Part shown: positions 26,920 to 37,158 of the stretch, in pieces
Layout: every line of letters begins with the position of its first letter
Numbering within the stretch: the stretch's first letter is position 1
Assembly (NCBI RefSeq): GCF_024979295.1
Contig: NZ_JANLCJ010000006.1
Location: 124,001 to 188,000 of the forward strand
Source of the DNA: Herbiconiux daphne
GTDB lineage: Bacteria > Actinomycetota > Actinomycetes > Actinomycetales > Microbacteriaceae
Direction: 5' to 3'
Length of the DNA stretch: 64,000 nucleotides
Translations under genes and position numbers: made by a program
Notes under the pieces: model-generated
Told to the model about the DNA's origin: nothing
The model's database searches: none
What the model saw: only the letters and a program-made list of their open reading frames with translations

Positions 26920-28308
26920 TCATGCTGGGGCGATGTGGTCGACCAGGGCGCTCGCGAGGCCCGTGTAGCCGGCGGGGGTCAGCGCCGTCAGGCGGGCCTT
27001 CGCGTCGTCGCCGATGTCGAGGCCCTCGACGAACTCCACCAGTTCGGCCTGACCGATGCGGCGGCCGCGGGTGAGCTCTTTCAGCAGGGCGTAGGGGTCG
27101 GCGATCGACGAGCGGCCGGCCGTGACCTCGGCGCGCACCACCGTCTGGATGGCCTCGCCGAGCACCTCCCAGTTCTCGTCGAGATCGCGGGCGAGCACGT
27201 CGCGGTTCAGGGCGATCTGCCCCAGGCCGCCACGGATGTTGTCGAGCGCGAGCAGCGAATGCCCGAGCGCCACACCGATGTTGCGCTGTGTGGTGGAGTC
27301 GGTGAGGTCGCGCTGCAGGCGTGAGGTGACCAGCGTCGCCGCGAGCGAGTCGAGCAGGGCGCTCGAGAGTTCGAGGTTGGCCTCGGCATTCTCGAACCGG
27401 ATGGGGTTGATCTTGTGCGGCATGGTCGACGAGCCGGTGGCGCCGGCCACGGGGATCTGGGTGAAGTAGCCCATCGAGATGTAGGTCCAGACATCCGTCG
27501 CCAGGTTGTGCAGGATGCGGTTGGCATGGCTGATGCGGTTGTAGAGCTCGGCCTGCCAGTCGTGCGACTCGATCTGGGTGGTGAGCGGGTTGAAGGTGAG
27601 GCCGAGCGACGTGACGAAGCCGCGCGCCACGGCCTGCCAGTCGGCGCTCGGGTCGGCCACGAGGTCGGCCGCGAAGGTGCCGGTGGCGCCCGAGAACTTG
27701 CCTAGGTATTCCGTGCCCTCGATCTGAGCGCGAACGCGCTCGAGCCGGTGCACGAACACCGCGAATTCCTTGCCCATGGTGGTGGGCGTGGCCGGCTGAC
27801 CGTGGGTGTGGGCGAGCATGGCGTCGTCGCGGTGGTCGACGGCCAGGGCCCGGAGGCGGGCGATGACGGCGTCGAAGGCCGGCATCCAGACCTCGGTGAC
27901 GGCCTCGCGGATGGTGAGCGCGTAGGAGAGGTTGTTGATGTCTTCGCTCGTGGCGCCGAAGTGGGTGAGCTCGGCGATCTCGTTGAGGCCGAGATCGGCG
28001 AGCTTGCGGCGCACGTAGTACTCGACCGCCTTGACGTCGTGCTTGGTGGTGGCTTCGAGCGCGGCGATCTGGTCGATGTCGTCTTGACCGAAATCCTGGA
28101 TGACGCTGCGCAACTTGCGCGACAGCTCGGGGTCGATGGGCTGCGAACCGAACATCGAATGATCGGTGAGGTAGAGCAGCCAGTCGATCTCGACGTGCAC
28201 GCGGGCCCGGTTGAGCCCGGCTTCGGAGAGGAACTCGCCGAGCTCGGCGACGGCGGGGCGGTAGCGGCCGTCGAGGGGGCTGATGGGCTGAGGGGGCAGA
28301 GGAGACAT
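26920..28308 (-). CDS. purB: Adenylosuccinate lyase
   Basis: PurB acts twice in purine synthesis, releasing fumarate from SAICAR and from adenylosuccinate. The 462-residue protein carries the superfamily signature GSSTMPHKINP with the catalytic serine, plus THFGATSEDINNLSYALTIR and AMLAHTHGQPATPTTMGKE. It opens with SPLDGRY, typical for the long PurB form. Complete, on the minus strand. Confidence 0.96.
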   Translation of the reverse strand: MSPLPPQPISPLDGRYRPAVAELGEFLSEAGLNRARVHVEIDWLLYLTDHSMFGSQPIDPELSRKLRSVIQDFGQDDIDQIAALEATTKHDVKAVEYYVRRKLADLGLNEIAELTHFGATSEDINNLSYALTIREAVTEVWMPAFDAVIARLRALAVDHRDDAMLAHTHGQPATPTTMGKEFAVFVHRLERVRAQIEGTEYLGKFSGATGTFAADLVADPSADWQAVARGFVTSLGLTFNPLTTQIESHDWQAELYNRISHANRILHNLATDVWTYISMGYFTQIPVAGATGSSTMPHKINPIRFENAEANLELSSALLDSLAATLVTSRLQRDLTDSTTQRNIGVALGHSLLALDNIRGGLGQIALNRDVLARDLDENWEVLGEAIQTVVRAEVTAGRSSIADPYALLKELTRGRRIGQAELVEFVEGLDIGDDAKARLTALTPAGYTGLASALVDHIAPA

Positions 28309-28333
28309 GCGGGCTTTCGGTCGGATTGGGTGG

Positions 28334-28873
28334 TCAGAGGGCCAGGCGCGACCGGTGGAATGCCGGCTCGAGCTGACGGAACAGCCCGCGGCTGGCCTTC
28401 TCGACCATGCTGAGCACGGAGTCGAACATGGCGGCGTCGGAGTAGTAGGGGTCGGGCACGTCGGAGCGGCCCGCGAACTCGGGATCGAAACTCAGCAGCA
28501 ACCGGATCTTGGCCCGGTCGTCGTCGGAGCGTGCCCAGGAGCGCAGCACGCGCTCGTGGCTGCGGTCGAGGGCCACCACGAGGTCGAGCGAGTCGAACCA
28601 GTCGGGGTCGAACTGCCGCGCCCGATGCTGCTGGCCGTCGAAGCCGTGCGACTCGAGGGCGGCGACCGTTCGGGGGTCGGCGTGTTCGCCGACGTGCCAC
28701 TCCCCCGTGCCCGCCGAACTCACGATCACCTGATCGCTGAGGCCCGCCTTCTCGACCAGATCGCGCAGCACGATCTCGGCCATCGGCGACCGGCAGATGT
28801 TGCCCGTGCACACCATGCAGATGCGGAACGCGCCGTCGAGGGGCTCATCGGGGTCGCGGGGCATGGAACCCAT
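28334..28873 (-). CDS. Low-molecular-weight protein-tyrosine phosphatase
   Basis: The product has the P-loop CMVCTGNICRSPMAE (CX5R with trailing S) and the catalytic aspartate in VPDPYYSD, the two hallmarks of LMW-PTPs. The fold also hosts arsenate reductases, but the DPYY motif favours a phosphatase. Start choice is open: ATG 28873 (179 residues) or ATG 28864 (176); neither has a clear ribosome-binding site. It lies 25 bp upstream of purB on the same strand. Confidence 0.85.
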   Translation of the reverse strand: MGSMPRDPDEPLDGAFRICMVCTGNICRSPMAEIVLRDLVEKAGLSDQVIVSSAGTGEWHVGEHADPRTVAALESHGFDGQQHRARQFDPDWFDSLDLVVALDRSHERVLRSWARSDDDRAKIRLLLSFDPEFAGRSDVPDPYYSDAAMFDSVLSMVEKASRGLFRQLEPAFHRSRLAL

Positions 28874-28964
28874 TGTCGCACCCGGCGGCGGCGCGCCGGT
28901 AGGCGGCGGGCTGCCTGCGGTGGTCGGATGCCGACGGTGGCGAGCTGCCTGCGGTGGTCGGGCG

Positions 28965-29366
28965 CTAGCGGCGGTCGCCGGCGAGGGGCCGCAGGATGGC
29001 GCCGATGATCGCGCTGAGGATGGCGAGCACGAGGGCCCCAAGCACGGCCCACCAGAAGCCGTCGACCGTGAGGCCGAAGCCGAACAGCGACGAGATCCAG
29101 CCGGCGAGCAGCAGCAGGAGGGCGTTCACGACGAGCGAGATCAGCCCGAGCGTGAGGATGTAGAGCGGGAACGCGACCACCCGGATGACCGTGCCGATGA
29201 TGCCGTTGACGACACCGAAGATGAGCGCCACGAACAGGTAGGTGAGCACGGTCGAGAGCACGCCGTCGTCGGTGCCGAAGGCGTCGACCTTCACCCCCGC
29301 CACGATCAGGGTCGTGAGCCAGAGGGCGATGGCGTTCGCGACCAGGGACACCAGGAATCTGCGCAT
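28965..29366 (-). CDS. Phage holin family-4-like / YvlD-type membrane protein
   Basis: The 133-residue protein has four transmembrane segments with the family pattern ALWLTTLIVAGVKVDAF, VALIFGVVNGIIGTVIRVVAFPLYILTLGLISLVVNALLLLLAGW and VLGALVLAILSAIIGAIL. The holin name of this Pfam family is historical: members are widespread chromosomal membrane proteins, not lysis genes, and there is no phage context here. Function is unknown. Confidence 0.8.
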   Translation of the reverse strand: MRRFLVSLVANAIALWLTTLIVAGVKVDAFGTDDGVLSTVLTYLFVALIFGVVNGIIGTVIRVVAFPLYILTLGLISLVVNALLLLLAGWISSLFGFGLTVDGFWWAVLGALVLAILSAIIGAILRPLAGDRR

Positions 29367-29416
29367 GCACTCACTATCCCACTTCCGGCCACGCCGCCGC
29401 GAGAGAGAATCGTTGC

Positions 29417-30007
29417 ATGGTCCACATCCCCTGGGCGCCGCACTACCCCGTTCTCACCGAACGCCTCGCCCTGCGCCCGCACCGCCTCGGCGACTTCGAC
29501 GACCTCACGATCTACCACTCCGACCCCGAGGTCGTGCGCTACATCCCCTGGCCGGTGCGCACCCCCGAGCAGACGCGCGAAGCCCTCGCCTCCCGCACTC
29601 GCCAGGGCACCGTCTTCGAGCCGGGCCAGTGGCTGGTGCTCGCGATGGAGGTGCGCGAGACGCGCCGCGTGATCGGCGAGGTGCTGCTCAAATACGACAG
29701 CGAGACGGATGCCCGGGGCGAGCTCGGTTACGCGATGGCCGCCGACATGGCCGGCCACGGCTACGCGACCGAAGCCGCCCGCGCCGTGCTCAAGCTCGCG
29801 TTCGAGAGCTTCGGCCTGCACCGCGTGATCGCCCGCCTCGACGCCCGCAACGAGGCATCCGCTCGCCTGCTCCGTCGCCTCGGCATGCGCCAGGAGGCCG
29901 TGCACCTCAGCGCCACCTTCTTCAAGGGCGAGTGGACCGACGACCTCGTCTTCGCCCTCACTGAAGACGAGTGGCGGGCCGGCCGCGCCGGCGGCTCGGC
30001 CCGCTAG
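29417..30007 (+). CDS. GNAT family N-acetyltransferase (RimJ/RimL-like)
   Basis: The 196-residue protein fits the GNAT_3 subgroup: LTERLALRPHRLGDFDDL at the N-terminus, ELGYAMAADMAGHGYATEAARAVL as the acetyl-CoA-binding motif A region, and FGLHRVIARLDARNEASARLLRRLGM as motif B. This subgroup acetylates ribosomal N-termini, antibiotics or small amines; the substrate cannot be read from sequence. The single gene stands between divergent and convergent neighbours. Confidence 0.85.
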   Translation: MVHIPWAPHYPVLTERLALRPHRLGDFDDLTIYHSDPEVVRYIPWPVRTPEQTREALASRTRQGTVFEPGQWLVLAMEVRETRRVIGEVLLKYDSETDARGELGYAMAADMAGHGYATEAARAVLKLAFESFGLHRVIARLDARNEASARLLRRLGMRQEAVHLSATFFKGEWTDDLVFALTEDEWRAGRAGGSAR

Positions 30008-30026
30008 CCCTCGCCTCGCGCCAGCA

Positions 30027-32373
30027 TCACTCGGAGATGATCGCCTTGAGGTCGTTCATAACGGTGTCGGAAACCGTCGCCGTGCCTCCCAGGAGCACAA
30101 CCCGGTTCGGCTTCAGCCGCCGGAGTTCTGCGGCGACGGATGCGGGCACGCGGTCGTTGAGCACGAGCAGCACAGGCGATCCGCTTCGGATCGCGGCCGC
30201 CGAACCCGACAGGGCGTCGGGGAAGACCGCTCCGGATGCGACGTAGACCGTCTCGGTGTTCGGCGCGAAGACCGACGCCGACACCGCGGCCGACACCTCG
30301 AAGCGGTCGGCGCCGCCGATCCTCGATGTCGGGGCGACCGCCTGCAAGGAGGTCAGCACAGAGCTCGCGATGGTGTTCTCTCCACCCAGCACGACGATCT
30401 TCTTCGGCTGAAGCCGCGTCAGTTCATCGGTGACCGCCTTCGACGTGCTGGTTCTCGAGGTCAGGAGCACCGGCCCTTTCCCCTGACCCGCGGCCGCGGA
30501 CCCCGACAGGGCATCGGGGAAGGTCTCGCCCGATGCGACATACGCGACGGGCACCATGGGCGTGAACAGTGCTGCGGAGATCGCGGCCGACACCTCGAAC
30601 CGGTCGGCGCCCCCGAGCCGTTGCACCGACACCGAGGCGAAGTCCTTGAGTCGCGCCTCGACGGCAGCACTGATGGTATTCGTCCCGCCGAGCACGTAGA
30701 TGGTGTCGGGGGTCAACCTTGTGAGTTCCGCCTCCACGGTCGGGGAAAGAGCGTCCCGAGTCGCGAGAAGCACGGGGCCGCCGAGAGCGCCGGCCGCTGC
30801 GGAAGCGGAGAGCGCGTCGGGGAAGACAGCACCTGAAGCCACGAACACCTTATTCAGAAGATCGGGCATGAACCGATCTGCCGATACCGCAGCGGAGACG
30901 TCATAGCGATCCGCACCGCCGATGCGGATCACGTCGTGCGAGGCGGCGGTGTTCCGCACGTACACCTGGCTGACGTTCACAGGAAGGGATTCAGGGACGA
31001 GATTACGAGCAAGTGATGCAAAGGCTACGAACGTTCCGTCGCTGTTGACGGCTGGTCGAGCGGAAGTGAGGTCGCCTGCACCTGACCCTGAGACCGGGCG
31101 ACTGACCACATCATTTTGGCCGATCCGCAGGTCTCGACTCACGACTTGCAGTAGCGATGGCGGATCCGTCGGGAACGTCGAGCCGTCGCGCGTGAGATTT
31201 TTCGAGGATGTGACGAAGATCAGGTGCTCGCCATCGGCAGAGAGTACAGGGGCAAATGACTCATAATCCGCCGGTGAGGCGTTTGTGAAGTCACGCGATT
31301 CGAGCCGGGTGGACTGCGCGCGTAGATCCCGCACGAAGATCGCTGTCGTTCCCCCCCGCATTGAGTCAGGAGTCAGATTGGTGGCCTTCGATGAGAAGGC
31401 CACCAATCGACCATCCCCGGAGAGACACGTACGTGACGTGATCGTTCGCCGCTGCCAGACCCGCGACGTCAAGACTGGCGATTTCTGGAGTTCTAGAGCC
31501 TGGTGTGTGAAGGTACACCTCGTAATAGCTTCGATTGTCGACGGATGAGAGCTTGGACGATGAAAGGAACGCGACGATTCCGCCATCCGAACTGATCGCG
31601 AGGCTCCCTGCCCCGGTAAGCACTCCGCTCTCGGCCCCGGCCGGCCCGGCCCACGATGTATCCAAGCTCACCATTTCGGTCACTCCAGTCGAGATCGTGC
31701 GGGTGAACGCTTGGATCTGGCCGCGGGAGTCATCGTTCGTGAGGTTCGTCGAATTCGATTCAAAGGCGACGACATCACCGTCGGCCGAGATCGCGACGGT
31801 TTGAGTGGCTCCGTCGCCGAGGACGAGCGGCGAGGCGTTCGAGACACTGACGACCGTGGTCAACCCGGAGACCCTGTCGAACAAGAGGGCTTGTGGTGGG
31901 CCCGCCGTGTAGCCGGGAGTGATGTTCGTCGAGAACGACACGTAGGCGATCCGGTTCCCGTCGGCCGAAATCGAGGGAAACAAGGATTGACGATCTCCGG
32001 CGACCCCGGCAGCGCTGGCGCTGATGAGACGAGTACTGCCGGCGACGGTGTCACGCAAGTAGATCTGGCTGGAGCCCACGGGCACCGCGGTTGCGGTGAG
32101 GTCGCTTGCGAATGACGAAAAGGCGACATAACGCCCATCGCCTGAAATCGATGGTGCACCGGTTGCATCGTTGTCACTGCTCGCCCGGTTGCCACCGGTC
32201 GCCGGCGTCGACGGCGTGACGCTGACCAGTTGCGTCTGCGATGGGCCGGGAGCCGCCGCCTGGGCGGCCGAGCCAGGCGCCACGATCGTGGCCGCGATCG
32301 CCGCGATCACCGCTCCCGTCACGACGAGAACCCGCGCCGAAGAAGCCAAGCGGAATAAGTGAGGATAGGTCAT
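30027..32373 (-). pseudogene. Secreted protein with TolB-like repeats and three cell-wall-binding type 2 repeats, frameshifted
   Basis: Two overlapping frames form one gene of about 780 residues. The first begins MTYPHLFRLASS with a signal peptide (VLVVTGAVIAAIAATIVAPGSAAQA) and has repeated beta-propeller-type blades (ISGDGRYVAFSS, SISADGNRIAYVS, AISADGDVVAFES). The second continues with LSGDGRLVAFSS and then three cell-wall-binding type 2 repeats (IGGADRYDVSAAVSA, FPDALSASAAAG, IYVLGGTNTIS). The frames join at a short TC run, minus strand 31425-31420. Restoring one TC pair gives VSLSGDGRLVAF, matching the other blades. Whether it is a real break, phase variation or a sequencing error is open. 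Confidence 0.8.
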
Positions 32374-32381
32374 GGAAGCAG

Positions 32382-32410
32382 ATCGTAGGCCAAAGTGATG
32401 AATACTCCAA
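32382..32410 (-). promoter_or_regulatory. Promoter of the cell-wall-binding repeat gene
   Basis: TTGGAG, a 17-nt spacer and TACGAT on the minus strand. The -10 ends eight bases before ATG 32373, so the mRNA is probably leaderless; no ribosome-binding site is present. Confidence 0.55.
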
Positions 32411-32485
32411 GAGAATCGACCGAAGACGAGTGGCGGGCCCGACATATGCCCGAGGCGCTTTCGTAGGGCGAAATAGGATGGAGGG

Positions 32486-33571
32486 ATGACTTCCGCTCCC
32501 CTGACGCCGGCCGGCAGCCCCGTGCGGCTGCGGCCCGAGATCGTGGCGTTGCCCGCCTACAAGCAGGGCGAGGCCGCGGCCACCGGGTTCAAGCTGTCGT
32601 CGAACGAGAATCCGTTCGACCCGCTGCCCGGGGTGCTCGACGCGGTCGACGCCGTGACGCGACGGATGCACCGCTACCCCGACGCCTCGGCGGGAGAGAT
32701 CACCGCGCGCCTCGCCGCCTCGTGGGATGTGGAGACCGACGAGGTGATCGTCGGCGCCGGATCCGTGGCCCTGCTCGTGCAGTTCACGCTCGCGGCCGCC
32801 GGCCAGGGCGACGAGGTCGTCTACTCCTGGCGGTCGTTCGAGGCCTACCCGTGGATGACGGTGCTGCCCGGCGCCACCGCGGTTCCCGTGCCCAACACGC
32901 CCGATCACCGGCACGACCTCGTGGCGATGGCCGCCGCTGTCACCGACCGCACCCGCCTCGTGATCGTGTGCAGTCCCAACAACCCCACCTCGGCCGTCGT
33001 CACCAAAACCGAGTTCGAGGTGTTCATGGCCGCGGTGCCGAGCGACGTGCTCGTCATCCTCGACGAGGCCTACGCCGAGTTCGTCACCGACCCCGAAGCG
33101 GTGTCGGGCCGCGAGCTCGTGCGCCGCTACCCCAATCTCGTCATGCTGCGCACCTTCTCGAAGGCCTACGGCCTTGCGGGCCTGCGCATCGGCTACGGCA
33201 TCGGCCCGACCGCCGTGCTCGCCGCCGCCCGCACCACCGTGATGCCGCTCAGCCTCACCGACCACGCCCAGACCGCGGCCGTGGCCTCGCTCGATCGCGC
33301 CGACGAACTGCACGAGCGGGTCGCGAACATCGTCGCTCGGCGCGACCAGGTCTGGAACGCGCTCGTCGAGCAGGGGTGGGATGTTCCCCGCCCCCACGGC
33401 AACTTCGTCTGGTTCCCCACCGGGGCCCGCACCGACGAGGCGATGGCGGTGTTCCGTTCGCACGACATCATCGCCCGCGCCTACCTCCCCGACGGCGTGA
33501 GAGTCACGATCGGCGAGGAGGAGTCTGTGCAGAAACTCCTATACGCTTCGCAAGAGATCATCGGGAGGTAG
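32486..33571 (+). CDS. HisC-like aminotransferase (histidinol-phosphate or aromatic amino acid type)
   Basis: The 361-residue fold-type I enzyme has KLSSNENPF, YPDASAGEIT, CSPNNPTSAVV, the aspartate motif LDEAYAEF, and the PLP lysine in TFSKAYGLAGLRIGYG (Lys226). These fit HisC and its close relative PatA (aromatic aminotransferase). Its position three bases before 2-oxoacid dehydrogenase genes, rather than in a his operon, makes a role supplying aromatic or other 2-oxoacids possible. A TAGGAT -10 lies six bases before the ATG. Confidence 0.85.
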   Translation: MTSAPLTPAGSPVRLRPEIVALPAYKQGEAAATGFKLSSNENPFDPLPGVLDAVDAVTRRMHRYPDASAGEITARLAASWDVETDEVIVGAGSVALLVQFTLAAAGQGDEVVYSWRSFEAYPWMTVLPGATAVPVPNTPDHRHDLVAMAAAVTDRTRLVIVCSPNNPTSAVVTKTEFEVFMAAVPSDVLVILDEAYAEFVTDPEAVSGRELVRRYPNLVMLRTFSKAYGLAGLRIGYGIGPTAVLAAARTTVMPLSLTDHAQTAAVASLDRADELHERVANIVARRDQVWNALVEQGWDVPRPHGNFVWFPTGARTDEAMAVFRSHDIIARAYLPDGVRVTIGEEESVQKLLYASQEIIGR

Positions 33572-33574
33572 CAG

Positions 33575-34699
33575 GTGTCAGACACCACGCCCACGGTTCA
33601 GTTCCTCTCCGCAGAGGGCGAACTCGCCCCCACCGAATCCGCCGGGGAGTACTCCTCCTACCTCGACCGGCTGACCGACGACGACCTGCGGCAGTTCTAC
33701 CGCCAGATGGCGATCGTGCGACGCTTCGACCAAGAGGGCACCAACCTGCAACGCCAGGGGCAGATGGGCCTCTGGGTTCCGAGCCACGGTCAAGAGGGCG
33801 CCCAGGTCGGCTCCGCCTTCGCCGCCAAGCCGCAGGACCACATCTTCCCCTCCTACCGCGAGCACGCGGTCGGCCTCATCCGGGGCATCGACATGCTCGC
33901 GGTCGTCGAACTGCTGCGCGGCAACACCCACGGCGGCTGGGACCCGACCGACCCCACCAACGGCAACTTCCACGGCTACACCCTCGTGATCGGCTCGCAC
34001 GCCCTGCACGCCACCGGTTACGCCATGGGCCTCCAGCGCGACGGCGTGGTCGGCACCGGCGACGACGACGTGGATGCCGCGGTGCTCTGCTACTTCGGCG
34101 ACGGCGCCACCTCGCAGGGCGACGTCAGCGAGGCGTTCGTGTTCTCGGCCTCCAGCCAGACGCCCAACGTCTTCTTCCTGCAGAACAACCACTGGGCGAT
34201 CTCGGTGCCGGTCACGGTGCAGTCGCGCACTCCGCTCTATCTGCGCTCGCGCGGTTTCGGCATCCCGAGCGTGCAGATCGACGGCAACGACGTGCTCGCG
34301 AGCTACGCGGTCAGCGCGAAGCACCTCGACGACGCCCGCAGCGGCAAGGGCCCGCAATTCATCGAGGCCCTCACCTACCGCATCGGCGCGCACACCTCGA
34401 GCGACGACCCCACCAAGTACCACGACCTCGAGCAGCACAACTTCTGGGTCTCGCGCGACCCGATCATCCGGTTCGAGAAGTACCTGCGCTCGCTCGGCGA
34501 GGGCGACACGTTCTTCGACGAGGTGCGCATCGAGGCCGAGGACTTCGCGGCCGACATCCGGCATCGCACGCTGGCGCTCACGCCGCCCGCGCCCGCCACG
34601 ATGTTCGACAACGTCTATTCCGAGCCGCACCCCGTGATGCAGGAGCAGAAGCTCTGGCTCGAACGCTACGAGGCGATGTTCGAAGAGGAGCAGGCATGA
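33575..34699 (+). CDS. 2-oxoacid dehydrogenase E1 component alpha subunit (pyruvate or branched-chain)
   Basis: The 374-residue protein is a thiamine diphosphate-binding E1 alpha. It has RRFDQEGTNLQRQGQMGLW, the ThDP motif GDGATSQGDVSEAF ending in FFLQNN, and the phosphorylation-loop-like YRIGAHTSSDDPTKYH. It pairs with the beta subunit, whose start overlaps its stop by four bases (ATGA). Substrate is ambiguous: annotation practice in this family uses pyruvate dehydrogenase, but the sequence also fits branched-chain E1. GGGAGG precedes the GTG start. Confidence 0.9.
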   Translation: MSDTTPTVQFLSAEGELAPTESAGEYSSYLDRLTDDDLRQFYRQMAIVRRFDQEGTNLQRQGQMGLWVPSHGQEGAQVGSAFAAKPQDHIFPSYREHAVGLIRGIDMLAVVELLRGNTHGGWDPTDPTNGNFHGYTLVIGSHALHATGYAMGLQRDGVVGTGDDDVDAAVLCYFGDGATSQGDVSEAFVFSASSQTPNVFFLQNNHWAISVPVTVQSRTPLYLRSRGFGIPSVQIDGNDVLASYAVSAKHLDDARSGKGPQFIEALTYRIGAHTSSDDPTKYHDLEQHNFWVSRDPIIRFEKYLRSLGEGDTFFDEVRIEAEDFAADIRHRTLALTPPAPATMFDNVYSEPHPVMQEQKLWLERYEAMFEEEQA

Positions 34700-35718
34700 G
34701 TTCCATCGAGACCAGCGCGCCCGCCGCGCGCCCCGCCGCCCGCGTCGAAGAGCTGCCGATGGCCAAGGCGCTGAACGCCGGCCTTCGCCAGGCGCTCGCC
34801 GACGACCCCAAGGTGCTGCTGATGGGCGAGGACATCGGCCCGCTCGGCGGCGTGTTCCGGGTGACCGAGGGCCTGCAGGCCGAGTTCGGCAAAGACCGCG
34901 TGGTCGACACCCCGCTCGCCGAGTCGGGCATCATCGGCACGGCCATCGGGCTCGCGATGGCGGGCTACCGGCCGGTGTGCGAGATCCAGTTCGACGGCTT
35001 CATCTTTCCCGGCTTCGACCAGATCACCTCGCAGCTGGCCAAGCTGACCAACCGCAGCGGCGGCGCGTTCTCGATGCCCGTCGTGGTGCGGGTGCCCTAC
35101 GGCGGCCACATCGGCGCCGTCGAGCACCACCAGGAGAGCCCCGAGGCCTACTTTGCGCACACCGCGGGCCTGCGACTCGTGAGCCCGTCGACCCCCAACG
35201 ACGCCTACTGGATGATCCAGGAGGCCATCGCCTCGAACGACCCCGTCATGTTCTTCGAGCCCAAGAGCCGCTACTGGCCCAAGGGCCTGGTCGACTTCGC
35301 CGGCACCGCCGCGCCGCTGCACGCCAGCCGCGTGGTGCGCACGGGAACGGATGTCACCCTGCTCGCCCATGGCGCGATGGTGAGTGTTCTCATGCAGGCC
35401 GCCGAGATCGCGGCCGAAGAAGGCGTGAGCGCCGAGGTCATCGACCTGCGCTCGCTCAGCCCCGTCGACTACGGCCCGATCATCGACTCCGTGTCGAAGA
35501 CCGGCCGCCTGGTGGTGGCGCAGGAAGCCCCCGGCTTCGCGAGCGTCGGCTCGGAGATCGCCGCCACCGTGGGCGAGCGCGCCTTCTACTCGCTGCAGGC
35601 CCCGGTGCTGCGGGTCTCGGGCTTCGACACGCCCTTTCCGCCCGCGAAACTCGAGACGCTGTTCCTGCCTGACGCCGACCGCGTCATGGAGGCAGTCGAC
35701 CGGGCGATGGCGTACTGA
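34696..35718 (+). CDS. 2-oxoacid dehydrogenase E1 component beta subunit
   Basis: The 340-residue protein has the transketolase-like pyrimidine domain (VLLMGEDIGPLGGVFRVTEGLQ, DTPLAESGIIGTAIGLAMAGYRPVCEIQF) and the C-terminal domain (LLAHGAMVSVLMQAAE, EVIDLRSLSPVDYGPI). Together with the alpha subunit it decarboxylates the 2-oxoacid and reductively acylates the E2 lipoyl group. Translationally coupled to the alpha subunit gene. Confidence 0.93.
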   Translation: MSSIETSAPAARPAARVEELPMAKALNAGLRQALADDPKVLLMGEDIGPLGGVFRVTEGLQAEFGKDRVVDTPLAESGIIGTAIGLAMAGYRPVCEIQFDGFIFPGFDQITSQLAKLTNRSGGAFSMPVVVRVPYGGHIGAVEHHQESPEAYFAHTAGLRLVSPSTPNDAYWMIQEAIASNDPVMFFEPKSRYWPKGLVDFAGTAAPLHASRVVRTGTDVTLLAHGAMVSVLMQAAEIAAEEGVSAEVIDLRSLSPVDYGPIIDSVSKTGRLVVAQEAPGFASVGSEIAATVGERAFYSLQAPVLRVSGFDTPFPPAKLETLFLPDADRVMEAVDRAMAY

Positions 35719-35751
35719 CGTGCGCGTGAACGACCAGAAGGAGATCAGCGC

Positions 35752-37155
35752 ATGACCACGTCGCAGTTCCACCTGCCGGATGTCGGTGAGGGCCTGACCG
35801 AGGCCGAGATCGTCTCGTGGAAGGTCGCCCCCGGCGACACCATCGAGATCAACCAGGTGATCGTCGAGATCGAGACCGCCAAGTCGCTCGTCGAGCTGCC
35901 GTCGCCGTTCGCCGGCACGGTGGAGGGCCTTCTCGTCGACGAGGGCACGACCGTGGATGTCGGCACCGCGATCATCGCCGTCACCGCCACCGACGGGCAG
36001 GAAGCGCCGCCGCCGCCCCCCGTGGTCGATCACCACCTGCCGCCGGCCGCCCCGGCCGTCGCCGCGGCCGCCGACCTCACCGCCACGCAGACGCTCGCGT
36101 CGACGGCTGAGAAGGTCGCGCGCGACGAGGAGAAGCCCGGGGCCGTGCTCGTGGGCTACGGCATCAAGGGACAGGTGGCCAGCCGCCGCACCGGTCGCGC
36201 CGGCGCCCGCGCCGCGGTGCCCGCCATCGGCGAGGCGCCCGAGGCGAAGCGCCCGACGCAGCGGCTCGCGCGCATCCATCAGCCCATCCCCGGCGTGCCG
36301 GTGATCGCGAAGCCGCCCATCCGCAAGCTCGCCAAAGACCTCGGCGTCGACCTCAACGAAGTGACCCCCACGGGCGTGATCGGCGACATCACGCGCGACG
36401 ACGTCATCCGTCACGCCGATCAGGCCAAGGTGTTCCACAACATCGAGACCCCGCAGTGGGCGCCGGTGCGCGAGGAGCGCATTCCGGTGAAGGGCGTGCG
36501 CAAGCAGATCGCCAAGGCGATGGTGGCGAGCGCGTTCACCGCCCCGCACGTGTCGGTGTTCGTCGACGTCGACGCCACGCGCACGATGGAATACGTCAAG
36601 CGGCTCAAGACCTCGCCCGACTTCGCGGGGGTCAAGGTGTCGCCGCTGCTCATCATGGCGAAGGCCATCATCTGGGCGGTGCGGCGCAACCCGATGGTCA
36701 ACTCGGCGTTCACCGAGAAGGAGATCATCGTGCGCAACTACGTGAACCTCGGCGTGGCCGCGGCCACCCCGCGCGGCCTGATCGTGCCGAACGTGAAAGA
36801 CGCCCACGACCTCTCGATGCTGAGGCTCGCCGAGTCGCTCGAGAAGCTGACGCTCACCGCGCGCGAGGGCCGCACCTCGCCGGCCGACATGGCTGACGGC
36901 ACCATCACGGTCACCAACATCGGCGTGTTCGGCATGGACACCGGCACCCCCATCCTCAACCCCGGCGAGGTGGCGATCGTCGCCCTCGGCACGATCAAGC
37001 AGAAGCCGTGGGTCGTCGACGGCGAGGTGCGGCCGCGGTTCGTCACCACCATCGGCGCGAGTTTCGACCACCGCGTGGTCGACGGCGACGTCGCGAGCCG
37101 GTTCGTGGCCGACGTGGCATCGATCATCGAGGAGCCGGCACTGCTGCTCGACTGA
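35752..37155 (+). CDS. 2-oxoacid dehydrogenase E2 component (dihydrolipoamide acyltransferase)
   Basis: The 467-residue E2 has one lipoyl domain (modified lysine Lys44 in [15 protein letters not shown]), an Ala/Pro linker, a peripheral subunit-binding domain ([24 protein letters not shown], about residues 183-222) and the catalytic domain with [10 protein letters not shown] (His440, Asp444). The E3 gene is not adjacent, so a shared lipoamide dehydrogenase elsewhere is expected. AAGGAG lies upstream of ATG 35752. Confidence 0.93.
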   Translation: MTTSQFHLPDVGEGLTEAEIVSWKVAPGDTIEINQVIVEIETAKSLVELPSPFAGTVEGLLVDEGTTVDVGTAIIAVTATDGQEAPPPPPVVDHHLPPAAPAVAAAADLTATQTLASTAEKVARDEEKPGAVLVGYGIKGQVASRRTGRAGARAAVPAIGEAPEAKRPTQRLARIHQPIPGVPVIAKPPIRKLAKDLGVDLNEVTPTGVIGDITRDDVIRHADQAKVFHNIETPQWAPVREERIPVKGVRKQIAKAMVASAFTAPHVSVFVDVDATRTMEYVKRLKTSPDFAGVKVSPLLIMAKAIIWAVRRNPMVNSAFTEKEIIVRNYVNLGVAAATPRGLIVPNVKDAHDLSMLRLAESLEKLTLTAREGRTSPADMADGTITVTNIGVFGMDTGTPILNPGEVAIVALGTIKQKPWVVDGEVRPRFVTTIGASFDHRVVDGDVASRFVADVASIIEEPALLLD

Positions 37156-37158
37156 TTT

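Noticed and set aside
28965..29366. Holin name suggesting prophage
   Set aside because: The family is widespread in chromosomes and no phage gene lies nearby.
34666..37071. Minus-strand open frame of 801 codons opposite E1 beta and E2
   Set aside because: Composition is typical of a GC-rich antisense frame; plus-strand motifs are complete.
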